NCBI GenBank assembly: GCA_934122235.1
Contig: CAKOWE010000013.1
Span: forward strand, 1 to 35,905
DNA length: 35,905 nt
From: an uncultured Clostridia bacterium
GTDB lineage: Bacteria; Bacillota; Clostridia; TANB77; CAG-508
Reading direction: 5' to 3'
The translations under genes and the position numbers were made by a program. A model generated the notes under the pieces. The model saw only the letters and a list, made by a program, of their open reading frames with translations, had not been told where the DNA came from and ran no database searches. This document shows positions 1 through 6,877 of the stretch, piece by piece; the first letter of the stretch is position 1, and the number at the start of each line of letters is the position of its first letter.

Positions 1-1
1 G

Positions 2-76
2 GAATGGACAAAATTAATGAACAACTATAAAAATACAGCAGAAGAAATTGTCTTAAATGAATATGTTTTTATATAA
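2..76 (+). CDS. C-terminal tail of an unidentified protein (partial)
   Basis: One frame is open from the window edge to a TAA at 74-76. It gives a 24-residue tail ending NEYVFI, and a terminator hairpin follows within about 10 bases, as expected at the end of a transcription unit. The other plus-strand frame starting at base 1 stops at 28. The tail is too short to identify, so no function is proposed. Confidence 0.45.
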   Translation, partial: EWTKLMNNYKNTAEEIVLNEYVFI

Positions 77-85
77 ATAAATTTC

Positions 86-126
86 AAAAAAGAGGAAAAA
101 ATTATCAGAATAATTTCCTCTTTTTA
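86..126. terminator. Bidirectional rho-independent terminator
   Basis: An A-rich arm with GAGGAAA (86-104) pairs with TTTCCTC (111-125) across a short loop, with a small bulge in the left arm. A-tracts and T-tracts flank both sides, so it can end transcription from the partial plus-strand gene on the left and from the minus-strand HD/NADAR pair on the right. Confidence 0.75.
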
Positions 127-170
127 TATTTTTCTTAATTTGGGAGTAATATTCTTGTCTAGCCAGCACT

Positions 171-194
171 GAATTTGTACTCCTGCACAAATTC
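171..194. repeat. Short inverted repeat downstream of the HD gene
   Basis: GAATTTGT (171-178) and ACAAATTC (187-194) are perfect 8-base inverted arms around an 8-base loop. A second small palindrome, GGGAA-G-TTCCC, lies at 201-211. There is no T-run, so it is not a standard terminator. It could be a 3'-end stabilising structure of the minus-strand transcript or relic sequence. Confidence 0.35.
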
Positions 195-219
195 AACTAT
201 GGGAAGTTCCCAATCCCTT

Positions 220-831
220 TTATAAATTTTCTTTTATTTCTGGAAACAAGTCATACAAATTATATCCTAACAGATTATCAAGGTTTTCTTTTAACTTGTA
301 TACTTCAATTAAATGATAATGAGTATTTTTATATACGCCATGTCTTAGTAATAAATCAATTAATCTTTGTTCTAATGATTGCAATTTAGTAGTACACATT
401 AAATCACATAAATTAATAATTTTTTCATAAATTGTATATTCTTTTAAAATATAGCTCTTTATAAAATTATATTTTTCGTTAGTTGAATCTGTATAGTCTC
501 TATCATTAGCCAAACAATTAATATCATTATTCAAAAAAGAATGTTTAATACATATACCTGCATACTTATCATCGTATCCTAATGATTTTAAATAATTATA
601 TCCATTAATTGCATGAGGTATTACTCCTTCATAACTATTACAACCAAATCTTTTCCCAATATCGTGAATATATCCTAATGCTTTTGCATAATCTTCATCT
701 AAATTTAATGATTTTGCAATGATCCCTGCAGTATTACCAACACAAATTGAATGTGCAATCCAATCATCGTTTTTTGCCATACCTTTACAATCATTTAATA
801 GCATTAATGCTTTTTTGCAATTTAATTCCAT
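220..831 (-). CDS. HDIG-domain predicted phosphohydrolase
   Basis: This is a 203-residue soluble protein with an HD-superfamily metal-dependent phosphohydrolase domain. The metal-binding pattern is visible: His27 in WIAHS, the HDIGK motif at about 56-60, a later His in HAINGYNYL (about 73), another in IKHSF (about 97) and a distal Asp in NLCDLM (about 142). Most of the chain is this one domain and there is no membrane segment. The start is supported by AAGGAG about 8 bases upstream. It lies 20 bases downstream of the NADAR gene on the same strand, so the two are probably co-transcribed. The family hydrolyses nucleotides, cyclic nucleotides or other phosphoesters. The substrate cannot be read from the sequence, but pairing with NADAR suggests nucleotide or ADP-ribose-related chemistry (inference). 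Confidence 0.8.
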   Translation of the reverse strand: MELNCKKALMLLNDCKGMAKNDDWIAHSICVGNTAGIIAKSLNLDEDYAKALGYIHDIGKRFGCNSYEGVIPHAINGYNYLKSLGYDDKYAGICIKHSFLNNDINCLANDRDYTDSTNEKYNFIKSYILKEYTIYEKIINLCDLMCTTKLQSLEQRLIDLLLRHGVYKNTHYHLIEVYKLKENLDNLLGYNLYDLFPEIKENL

Positions 832-851
832 TGATTTACTCCTTAAAAATA

Positions 852-1295
852 TTATTTTAATTCTTCTCTTACTTCCATTAAAATTTTCCCTAATAAATTT
901 TTATGTTCTGAAGTTTTACAATCATCACACGTACATTCACCCCATATATTATCATGCCAACCCGTTGTATCTTCTATTAATTCCATAGATTGAGTATTTA
1001 ATAATTCTTCTAAACAATCTTGATTTTGTTTAAATTTTTCCATTACTACCTTTTTCATCAAATCATATTTAACATTTTCCCAATCATCGCGTATAAATCT
1101 TGATAATTCTCTACTAACATGTTTTGATTCATCCGGTGTAAGTTTAGTCATTATTTTCTTTATATCTTCATCTAAAAATTTTTGTGAATGATATGCTGCT
1201 TCACTTGAAGAATATTTTATTCCATCTACTATAACATCACACAAAAAATAATTCGTTAATTTTGTATCGTTTTTAAAATAATATTTGTTATTCAT
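852..1295 (-). CDS. NADAR-family protein (YbiA/DUF1768-like N-glycosidase)
   Basis: This 147-residue protein has the full NADAR pattern: an early LTNYF segment, then YSSSEAAYHSQKF with a conserved Glu (about 32), DDWENVK in the middle, and a C-terminal WGE...LLGKILMEVREEL block. The length is normal for the family. Known members cleave N-glycosidic bonds: E. coli YbiA acts on riboflavin-pathway intermediates, and other NADARs remove ADP-ribose from guanine in DNA as antitoxins to DarT1-type toxins. Between the last two motifs is a Cys-containing insert, CTCDDC, which could bind metal. GGGAGGA precedes the ATG. It is the first gene of a two-gene minus-strand unit with the HD protein. No DarT-like toxin is adjacent in this window, so a housekeeping repair role is as likely as an antitoxin role. 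Confidence 0.88.
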   Translation of the reverse strand: MNNKYYFKNDTKLTNYFLCDVIVDGIKYSSSEAAYHSQKFLDEDIKKIMTKLTPDESKHVSRELSRFIRDDWENVKYDLMKKVVMEKFKQNQDCLEELLNTQSMELIEDTTGWHDNIWGECTCDDCKTSEHKNLLGKILMEVREELK

Positions 1296-1448
1296 ATTAT
1301 TCCTCCCATATTAATAATTTTAAATATATTATACAATAAAATACAAAAAATTCCCATACTTCCTTGTAAAAATATAGGAATTACTATATAATATTTTTTA
1401 GAAAGAGAATTTAGTTCGTAACTTGTTGTTTATTCGCTCCAGTGATGT

Positions 1449-1473
1449 AAATGTTCGAACTTTTCGAACATTT
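1449..1473. repeat. Perfect 11-base hairpin in decayed intergenic DNA
   Basis: AAATGTTCGAA (1449-1459) and TTCGAACATTT (1463-1473) are perfect inverted arms around a 3-base loop. It lies inside an 814-base stretch without an intact gene (1296-2109) and about 10 bases before a terminator-like hairpin. The arm order GTTC...GAAC is the reverse of a Bacillus-type LexA box (GAAC...GTTC), so I do not call it an SOS box. It may be an operator, the end of a mobile element, or part of a small structured RNA. Confidence 0.5.
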
Positions 1474-1482
1474 ATGATAGAT

Positions 1483-1509
1483 ATCAACTCATAATTGGGT
1501 TGATTTTTT
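1483..1509 (+). terminator. Terminator-like hairpin
   Basis: ATCAACTCA (1483-1491) pairs with TGGGTTGAT (1496-1504), with one G-U pair and a 4-base loop, and runs into a T6 tract. No intact plus-strand gene ends just upstream, so it is either the end of a short RNA made from about 1400 or a relic of a lost gene. Confidence 0.5.
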
Positions 1510-1533
1510 GTTTGTCGAATTCCACGTGTTTGA

Positions 1534-1839
1534 TTGGAAGTTCTATTAAAAGTCATCCTTAAAGGAAAGGATGATGTTGTAGTGATTAAGATTATTACAC
1601 AAGAACTAGAAATAGAAAGTAAGCTTAAACAAAGACTATAATTTATATGTGAGTTTTGTCATATCAAACCTATTATTATAAATGGCAGTATTAGAAAAAT
1701 TGATAAGATTAATTTATCTTACATAGAGCCACATAAGATTATTGTTAAAGATACTACATTTCTAGCATTTAATTACTCTACTGATATTTATGTTGGTAGT
1801 CTAAATAAGAAGATTCAACTTGTGGAACTTGAAGATTAA
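1534..1839 (+). pseudogene. Decayed ORF with an internal stop, unidentified
   Basis: One frame runs from a TTG at 1534 to TAA at 1837 and is broken only by a TAA at 1639-1641. The first part reads as a Lys/Val-rich peptide ending in KLKQRL. The second part contains CEFC, then NGSIRKIDKI, and ends VELED. The CxxC pair and the upstream and downstream mobile-element debris would fit the N-terminal zinc motif of a transposase or regulator, but I do not recognise the family. No ribosome site is convincing. It is best read as a remnant with a point nonsense mutation. Confidence 0.4.
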
Positions 1840-1924
1840 TATCAATAATCTACTAAATGCCTGATATTTTGCTATATAGGTTTAAAATAGATATGACACG
1901 CATAAATTGAAAATAAAATATTGA

Positions 1925-1992
1925 AAGAGAACAGCTCAAGTGATATTGTTGTAATAACGACAAAACAATAATATAAAAGGAGTTGTTCTCTT
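1925..1992. repeat. Inverted repeat next to a transposase stub
   Basis: AAGAGAACAGCTC (1925-1937) and GAGTTGTTCTCTT (1980-1992) are inverted 13-base arms with one G-U pair, separated by 42 bases. The right arm ends immediately before the ATG of the transposase-like fragment. It may be the subterminal region of an insertion sequence, or an RNA hairpin that hides the ribosome site of the transposase, which is a known way for insertion sequences to block impinging transcription. Confidence 0.5.
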
Positions 1993-2067
1993 ATGGGTAA
2001 TAATATCACACAAAAATTAAAATATAAAGAGTCTGTAGTAAAATATTCTTTTTGCTTTTTAATGTGA
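1993..2067 (+). pseudogene. N-terminal stub of an insertion-sequence transposase
   Basis: An AAAGGAG ribosome site precedes an ATG at 1993 and a 24-codon frame. Its start, MGNNITQKLKYKESVVKYS, resembles the first helix of helix-turn-helix/DDE transposases of Clostridia. The frame then runs into an unrelated tail and TGA at 2065. The catalytic domain is absent, so only the left end of the element remains. The truncated HIT-like gene begins about 40 bases further on, which suggests that the insertion or a later deletion damaged both. The family assignment rests on a short match by eye. Confidence 0.45.
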
Positions 2068-2109
2068 GAATTTTTTGTTTACTTGTTTTTTAATTTATCT
2101 ATGTCTTTA

Positions 2110-2331
2110 CTAAAATCTAGTATTGCTTCCTTTTATCAGTGATTCACTAATTAACATAGTTAATCTCATCACTTCTAATGCTTCTTTAGAAGATAAATCT
2201 AATATTATAGAAAAACAATTTTCTTGAGGTTTTATCCAGATATGACCTCCATCTTCTCTTGGAATATGAGGCACTTTAGGAACAACTACTATAAAATTTT
2301 CAGTTTCATAAATTACATTGTCATTGAACAT
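2110..2331 (-). pseudogene. HIT-like protein, C-terminally truncated
   Basis: The 73-residue frame reads VIYETENFIVVVPKVPHIP then REDGGHIWI and KEALEVMRLTMLISE. From memory this matches the N-terminal part of small HIT-superfamily proteins of Firmicutes (about 115-125 residues). The frame ends at TAG after KGSNTRF, where I would expect a Asn-Arg-Gly segment leading to the C-terminal histidine motif. The catalytic histidines are therefore missing. The sequence beyond the stop does not restore them and soon meets the transposase stub. The start has GAGGG about 15 bases upstream, inside the end of the phosphodiesterase gene, and the two genes are one base apart. It is probably non-functional, though a short protein may still be made. 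Confidence 0.6.
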
Positions 2332-2332
2332 T

Positions 2333-3055
2333 TTACTTATTATTGTTTCCCTCTATTAAATGTTGAAGCTTATCTGGAAAATTGACAGTCATGCCATCTA
2401 TGTCAAATTTATAAACTCTTTCCATTATTTGCTCATTTGAAACACCCCAAAGTCTAACTCTAAGTCCACTTTTATTAGCTAATTCTATATCATTTTTTGT
2501 AACATTATCTGCTTTAGGACAAATTTGAGTTCCATTAATTTTTAATAGGTTGTCTATATTATTTTTATTAATATTTTCTTTTATTAACCAAGATAATTTT
2601 ATATTTGAATCAATTTTTCTCATGTTTTCAAGAGTATTATAATTAAAAGATGTAATATAAATATTGTTATGTGTTGCATATTTTTTTATAATATTAAAAG
2701 TTTTATTTTCGATTCCTTCTTGTTTTAGTTCTATAGCAAAGGTTAGTTTTTGGGGTAAAAATTTTTTTGCAAAATCTTCAAATAGAACAATTTTTTCATC
2801 TTTATATTTTACATTGAACCAACTTCCAAAATCAAAATTTAATAATTCTTGATATGTATAATCTCTTATTTTACCTTTTTTGTTAGATTTTTTGTCGATT
2901 TTATTATCATGAAAAATGACAATCTTGCCATCTTTTGTCATTTGTAAATCTAATTCAATTCCGGTTGCTCTTAACTGTAATGCCATATCAAATGCAGACA
3001 TTGTGTTTTCTGGTGCATATTCTGAAGCTCCTCTGTGTGCATAGTTAATAAACAT
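2333..3055 (-). CDS. Glycerophosphodiester phosphodiesterase (GDPD family)
   Basis: It hydrolyses glycerophosphodiesters to glycerol 3-phosphate and an alcohol, salvaging phospholipid head groups. The TIM-barrel signature is at the very start: AHRGASEYAPENT, then GIELDLQMTKDG and FHDNKIDK, which carry the catalytic His residues and metal-binding Glu/Asp. The later part has KLTFAIELK and RLWGVSN, both typical of the family. I place the start at 3055 (MFINYAHRG), which gives 240 residues and has GAGAGGTG upstream. A longer frame to 3115 only adds an unlikely hydrophobic leader and has no ribosome site. No signal peptide remains, so the enzyme is predicted cytoplasmic. The truncated HIT-like gene follows directly. 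Confidence 0.92.
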   Translation of the reverse strand: MFINYAHRGASEYAPENTMSAFDMALQLRATGIELDLQMTKDGKIVIFHDNKIDKKSNKKGKIRDYTYQELLNFDFGSWFNVKYKDEKIVLFEDFAKKFLPQKLTFAIELKQEGIENKTFNIIKKYATHNNIYITSFNYNTLENMRKIDSNIKLSWLIKENINKNNIDNLLKINGTQICPKADNVTKNDIELANKSGLRVRLWGVSNEQIMERVYKFDIDGMTVNFPDKLQHLIEGNNNK

Positions 3056-3150
3056 TTGTAAACACCTCTCATTTAAAAATATATTATATAATAAAATTAT
3101 ACTATAAAATAACATAGTTCTTCTTAGTAAGTTTAATTTAAATTTTTTAC

Positions 3151-4392
3151 TTAAGTGTTATAAGCACTGTTTTTTAATAGGCTATATAACCTAAAGGCTA
3201 TTAAAAATTCTATAAATGCTAGTGTTGAAATTCCAAATATTACATATATTAAATCCCATTTTAGTAGTAAAGCGGATATAGCGATACTACAAATAGTTGT
3301 TCCAATTTTTCTTGCAAATTGTATGTAAGAAACTGCTAATTGATGTTCGTGAGGTGGTGAGATTTTTAATATAATGTCTTGTGTATATAATCTGAAAGGG
3401 TCTCTAACGCTTAATATTATACAGAAACCTATTGCCATTAATATAAACTTAATAGTTGGAATTAAGCAGTAATATCCTATGAGTATAAAGCCAAAAGAAC
3501 TCAAAAGCATTGCTGATAGTATTATTAAGAATTTGTTTTTTAATTTAGGGTATACTTTTCCACAAATGATTGTGCTCAATAATCTAGCGATACGAGAAAA
3601 AGCAACAATAATACCTAAATATAAAGAAACAGTGGTAGTACTATATAAATTTGATAATTCATATTGAATTAATAATTTAGAATTTTGTTGGCCAGCTGTT
3701 ACGGTACCGAAAAATATAGCATAACTTAGTAAAATGGTTAATAAAATGCTAGGTAATTTTATTTTTTTATTGCTTTTTACTTTAGTTGTAGTTTCTTCTT
3801 TAATAATATTATTAGCTGAAACATCTTTCATAAAGAAGTATATAATATTTGCAATGACACAAATTAATATACATAGAATCATTGGAAGATAGGGGTTAAT
3901 ATTAAATATAAATCCAGAACTTAGGGCAACAATAAATGTTAAAAAAGCGTATACAATCATTCCTTTATTTGTTATTTTTGCATATTCGTTTTGCCTTCCT
4001 AATATAGTTAAATTATTTTTTAGCATAACATTATCCATATCTTTAAAAATCCAAGCAATTTCATAAATAATTTTTCCTATCATTAGCCAAAAATAATTTG
4101 TGCCAAATGTAATGAATATAGCTGATAATAACAATAATCCCATGCCTAACCTTACAGAATAGGTATTACCAATTTTCTTTATGATTTTAATTAGAAGTAA
4201 TCTGCATATTATCGAAAATAAAGAAGAGATGGTTGTTAATGTTACTATTTCTTGTGCTGACAGACCTTTAACTACTGTGAAAAATAAAGTATCAATTGCA
4301 ATAAAAAAAAGAAGATCATCTGTAAAGCCTTTTAATAATGGATATATTTTAATAAATTTGTTTATATATTCGTTTGTATTTTTTGAGTTCAA
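3151..4392 (-). CDS. Major facilitator superfamily transporter
   Basis: This 413-residue polytopic membrane protein has about 12 hydrophobic segments in two halves separated by a charged cytoplasmic loop (KEETTTKVKSNKKIK, about 198-212). Length, topology and the start of each half fit MFS permeases, probably of the drug or metabolite efflux type. The substrate cannot be inferred. The start is a TTG at 4392 with AAGGTGA 6 bases upstream. No in-frame ATG lies near the N-terminus with a comparable ribosome site. It lies on the minus strand between the acetyltransferase and the phosphodiesterase genes, with gaps of about 50 and 95 bases. Confidence 0.85.
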   Translation of the reverse strand: MNSKNTNEYINKFIKIYPLLKGFTDDLLFFIAIDTLFFTVVKGLSAQEIVTLTTISSLFSIICRLLLIKIIKKIGNTYSVRLGMGLLLLSAIFITFGTNYFWLMIGKIIYEIAWIFKDMDNVMLKNNLTILGRQNEYAKITNKGMIVYAFLTFIVALSSGFIFNINPYLPMILCILICVIANIIYFFMKDVSANNIIKEETTTKVKSNKKIKLPSILLTILLSYAIFFGTVTAGQQNSKLLIQYELSNLYSTTTVSLYLGIIVAFSRIARLLSTIICGKVYPKLKNKFLIILSAMLLSSFGFILIGYYCLIPTIKFILMAIGFCIILSVRDPFRLYTQDIILKISPPHEHQLAVSYIQFARKIGTTICSIAISALLLKWDLIYVIFGISTLAFIEFLIAFRLYSLLKNSAYNT

Positions 4393-4444
4393 TTTAAATC
4401 ACCTTTTTAGCTATATATTTGAATTATTTTTATAAATTATTATG

Positions 4445-5569
4445 TTATATTAAGTCTGCTGTATGTAAATAAATATCAAGAGGAAACCATGAATTGCAAA
4501 TAGTCTTTTTATTTTCTGCAATATCTAATTTAGTATTGTGATTAAGAAGTAGTTTTAAGGCATCTAATTTGTTTAATGATAAGTCATAATTACTTGAAGT
4601 ATATTTAGATATTGCAATAGTATTATTTACATTTATTTTTATTCCACCATAATTTTCTATATTTATTGTTAATGTGCCATTTTCCAGCTTTTTATATTTA
4701 TTTTTGTATGTTAATAATATTTTAATAACTTTTTTAAAATTAATAATTTGACACATTTGACTTCCTTTATCAAATAATGTATGATTAAAATTTTTTAATT
4801 TATCTATTTGTGTGTATTCTATACAAGGAATTAATACATTAATTTTTTTAGTATTTAAGTAATACATAAAGTTATAGAGTACATTAATTATTTCTTCGTA
4901 ATTTTCAAGTTTAAATTCTTCTATAACATTTTGTTCATTAATTATATAACCTATTAAATTGTTATTTTTCAATATTCCATATGATGAATGATTCCATTGC
5001 TTACAAGCGTCTATGAATGTACTGCTTAATCTTTTAACATGTTGAGGTTGTTTTTTATTTAATTTAAATAGATAATTTGTTTGTGATTTTGATAAATTAT
5101 TAATAGGAACAAATTTGTAATTGTTATCTATATGTTTTATATTAAAAGGGATTTCATAATTAATGCATTGATTTGCTAGCTCATATCCAAAGTGGTTATA
5201 TCTGTTATAATTTCCACTCAATATTGAAATATCAGATTTATAATTTTTAATAATTTTATTTGATTGGTTTAACATGTATTGCATGATGCCTTTGTTTCTA
5301 TATTCAGGATGAACACAGACAGATCCAATTCCAGCAACTTTTAATTTATTTTTATTTAAAAACCATTCAGATTTATTAATACAAATTGCTGCAATAATAG
5401 TATTGTTATTTTTTATTATGTAATGAATATTTGAATAATCAATTCCATCTTTATATAATTTTCCAACAACATTTTTGAAATTTATATTAAAACAATAATT
5501 TAAAAACTGAATAACTTCACTCATTTCATTTTTATTAGCTTTTATAAGTTTATAATTTTTTATATTCAT
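4445..5569 (-). CDS. Eis-like GNAT-family N-acetyltransferase
   Basis: The N-terminal GNAT domain shows the acetyl-CoA binding motif GIGSVCVHPEYRNKGIMQYM at about 80-100, with the usual V-x5-R-x2-G spacing. A second acetyltransferase-like region follows (about 145-280). The C-terminal 100 residues (NGTLTINIENYGGIKI onward) resemble the SCP2-like domain of Eis-type enzymes. A total of 374 residues is the usual size for this three-part family. Members acetylate amines of aminoglycosides, polyamines or proteins. The target here is unknown. I start at the ATG at 5569 because GGGAGA lies 8 bases upstream; the ATG 15 bases earlier has no ribosome site. The protein is very rich in Asn, Ile and Lys, matching the local base bias. 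Confidence 0.8.
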   Translation of the reverse strand: MNIKNYKLIKANKNEMSEVIQFLNYCFNINFKNVVGKLYKDGIDYSNIHYIIKNNNTIIAAICINKSEWFLNKNKLKVAGIGSVCVHPEYRNKGIMQYMLNQSNKIIKNYKSDISILSGNYNRYNHFGYELANQCINYEIPFNIKHIDNNYKFVPINNLSKSQTNYLFKLNKKQPQHVKRLSSTFIDACKQWNHSSYGILKNNNLIGYIINEQNVIEEFKLENYEEIINVLYNFMYYLNTKKINVLIPCIEYTQIDKLKNFNHTLFDKGSQMCQIINFKKVIKILLTYKNKYKKLENGTLTINIENYGGIKINVNNTIAISKYTSSNYDLSLNKLDALKLLLNHNTKLDIAENKKTICNSWFPLDIYLHTADLI

Positions 5570-5694
5570 AACAAAATCTCCCATATATCTTTTTATTCTA
5601 TCATAATAACTATAATTTTACTATTTAATTTTAATTTTTATTATTAGTTAATTTGAATATAATTTAAAAATATATAATATCATAAAAACTTTTT

Positions 5695-5723
5695 TTGTCA
5701 TATATTGCTATTTAAAGTAAAAT
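5695..5723 (+). promoter_or_regulatory. Sigma-A-type promoter of the purine operon
   Basis: TTGTCA (5695-5700), a 17-base spacer and TAAAAT (5718-5723) lie about 45 bases before the purM ATG. I see no purine riboswitch fold and no clear PurR box in the 180-base gap. Confidence 0.65.
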
Positions 5724-5766
5724 ATAGTATTATAATATTATTCAAATTGAGAGGAGAATTGCTGTT

Positions 5767-6804
5767 ATGGAAAAGAGTTTTAGTGAAAGTTACAAAAAGG
5801 CAGGAGTGGATGTTACAGCTGGGTATAAGTCAGTAGAACTTATAAAGAAATGTGTTCAAAGTACTTATACAGATGGAGTTATATCAGATTTAGGTGGATT
5901 TGGAGGACTTTTTGCACCTAATATTAAAAATATGAAAGAACCAATTTTAGTTTCTGGAACTGATGGAGTAGGAACAAAACTAAAATTGGCTTTTTTGCTT
6001 AATAAGCATGATACAATAGGGCAAGATTGTGTTGCCATGTGTGCTAATGACATAATATGTTGTGGAGCAACACCTTTATTCTTTTTAGATTATGTGGCTT
6101 TGGGAAAAAATGTTCCAGAAGTAGTTGCGACAATTGTAAAAGGAGTTACAGATGGATGTAAAATGGCTGGGTGTGCATTAGTAGGAGGAGAAACAGCAGA
6201 AATGCCAGGATTTTACCCAATAGATGAATACGATTTGGCAGGATTTTGTGTTGGAATAGTAGATAAAGAAAAAATAATAGATAGCAATAGCATAAAAGTA
6301 GGTGACAAAGTAATAGGAATTGCTTCATCGGGTGTACATTCGAATGGATTTTCTTTAGTTAGAAAAGTTTTTGATGTAAATAAAGAAAATTTAAACGAGT
6401 ATAGACAAGAACTAGGAAAAACATTAGGAGAAAGTTTACTAGAACCAACTAAAATATATGTAAAACCTATATTAAAAGTGCTAGAAAGTGTAAATATTAA
6501 GGGAATATCTCATGTAACAGGTGGAGGATTTTATGAAAATTTACCAAGAATGTTAAATGATAAGGTTGCATTAAATATAAATAAAAATTCTTATGAAATA
6601 CCAGCAATATTTAAATTAATTCAAAAAGAAGGAAATATACCTGAAAGAGATATGTACAATACTTTCAATATGGGAATAGGAATGGCTATTATTGTATCTC
6701 CTGAGAATGTAGAAAAAACATTAGATATATTGAAAGCTGAAGGAGAAATGGCGTATGAAATAGGAGAAGTTGTTGAAGGAAATAAAGAAATAAATATAAT
6801 ATAA
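5767..6804 (+). CDS. purM: Phosphoribosylformylglycinamidine cyclo-ligase (AIR synthetase)
   Basis: It closes FGAM to 5-aminoimidazole ribotide with ATP, step five of purine synthesis. The sequence has the full PurM pattern: YKKAGVDVTAGYKSVELIK at the start, GGFGGLF, VSGTDGVGTKLKLAF (about 60-75), VAMCANDI, LVGGETAEMPGFY (about 140-152), ASSGVHSNGFSLVRK and HVTGGGFYENLPR. Its 345 residues are full length. GAGAGGAG precedes the ATG. It is the first gene of a purM-purL-purB unit. The other purine genes (purF, purD, purN, purE, purC, purH) are not in this window, so the pathway is split in the genome. Confidence 0.98.
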   Translation: MEKSFSESYKKAGVDVTAGYKSVELIKKCVQSTYTDGVISDLGGFGGLFAPNIKNMKEPILVSGTDGVGTKLKLAFLLNKHDTIGQDCVAMCANDIICCGATPLFFLDYVALGKNVPEVVATIVKGVTDGCKMAGCALVGGETAEMPGFYPIDEYDLAGFCVGIVDKEKIIDSNSIKVGDKVIGIASSGVHSNGFSLVRKVFDVNKENLNEYRQELGKTLGESLLEPTKIYVKPILKVLESVNIKGISHVTGGGFYENLPRMLNDKVALNINKNSYEIPAIFKLIQKEGNIPERDMYNTFNMGIGMAIIVSPENVEKTLDILKAEGEMAYEIGEVVEGNKEINII

Positions 6805-6877
6805 GATAATGTAATATATAGTTATGTGGTTTCAACAATCGTGATTAAATCCAAACCAAAATATATGGAGGTAAAAA

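Noticed and set aside
1449..1473. A LexA/SOS operator at the perfect palindrome
   Set aside because: The arm order is GTTC...GAAC, the opposite of the Gram-positive LexA box, and no SOS gene is adjacent.
5585..5766. A purine riboswitch before purM
   Set aside because: I found no three-way junction with the conserved loop sequences in this extremely AT-rich gap, only a promoter.
6830..6860. A TGGTTT/AAACCA pairing in the purM-purL gap
   Set aside because: The stem is only 6 bases with a long loop and no T-run, too weak to call.
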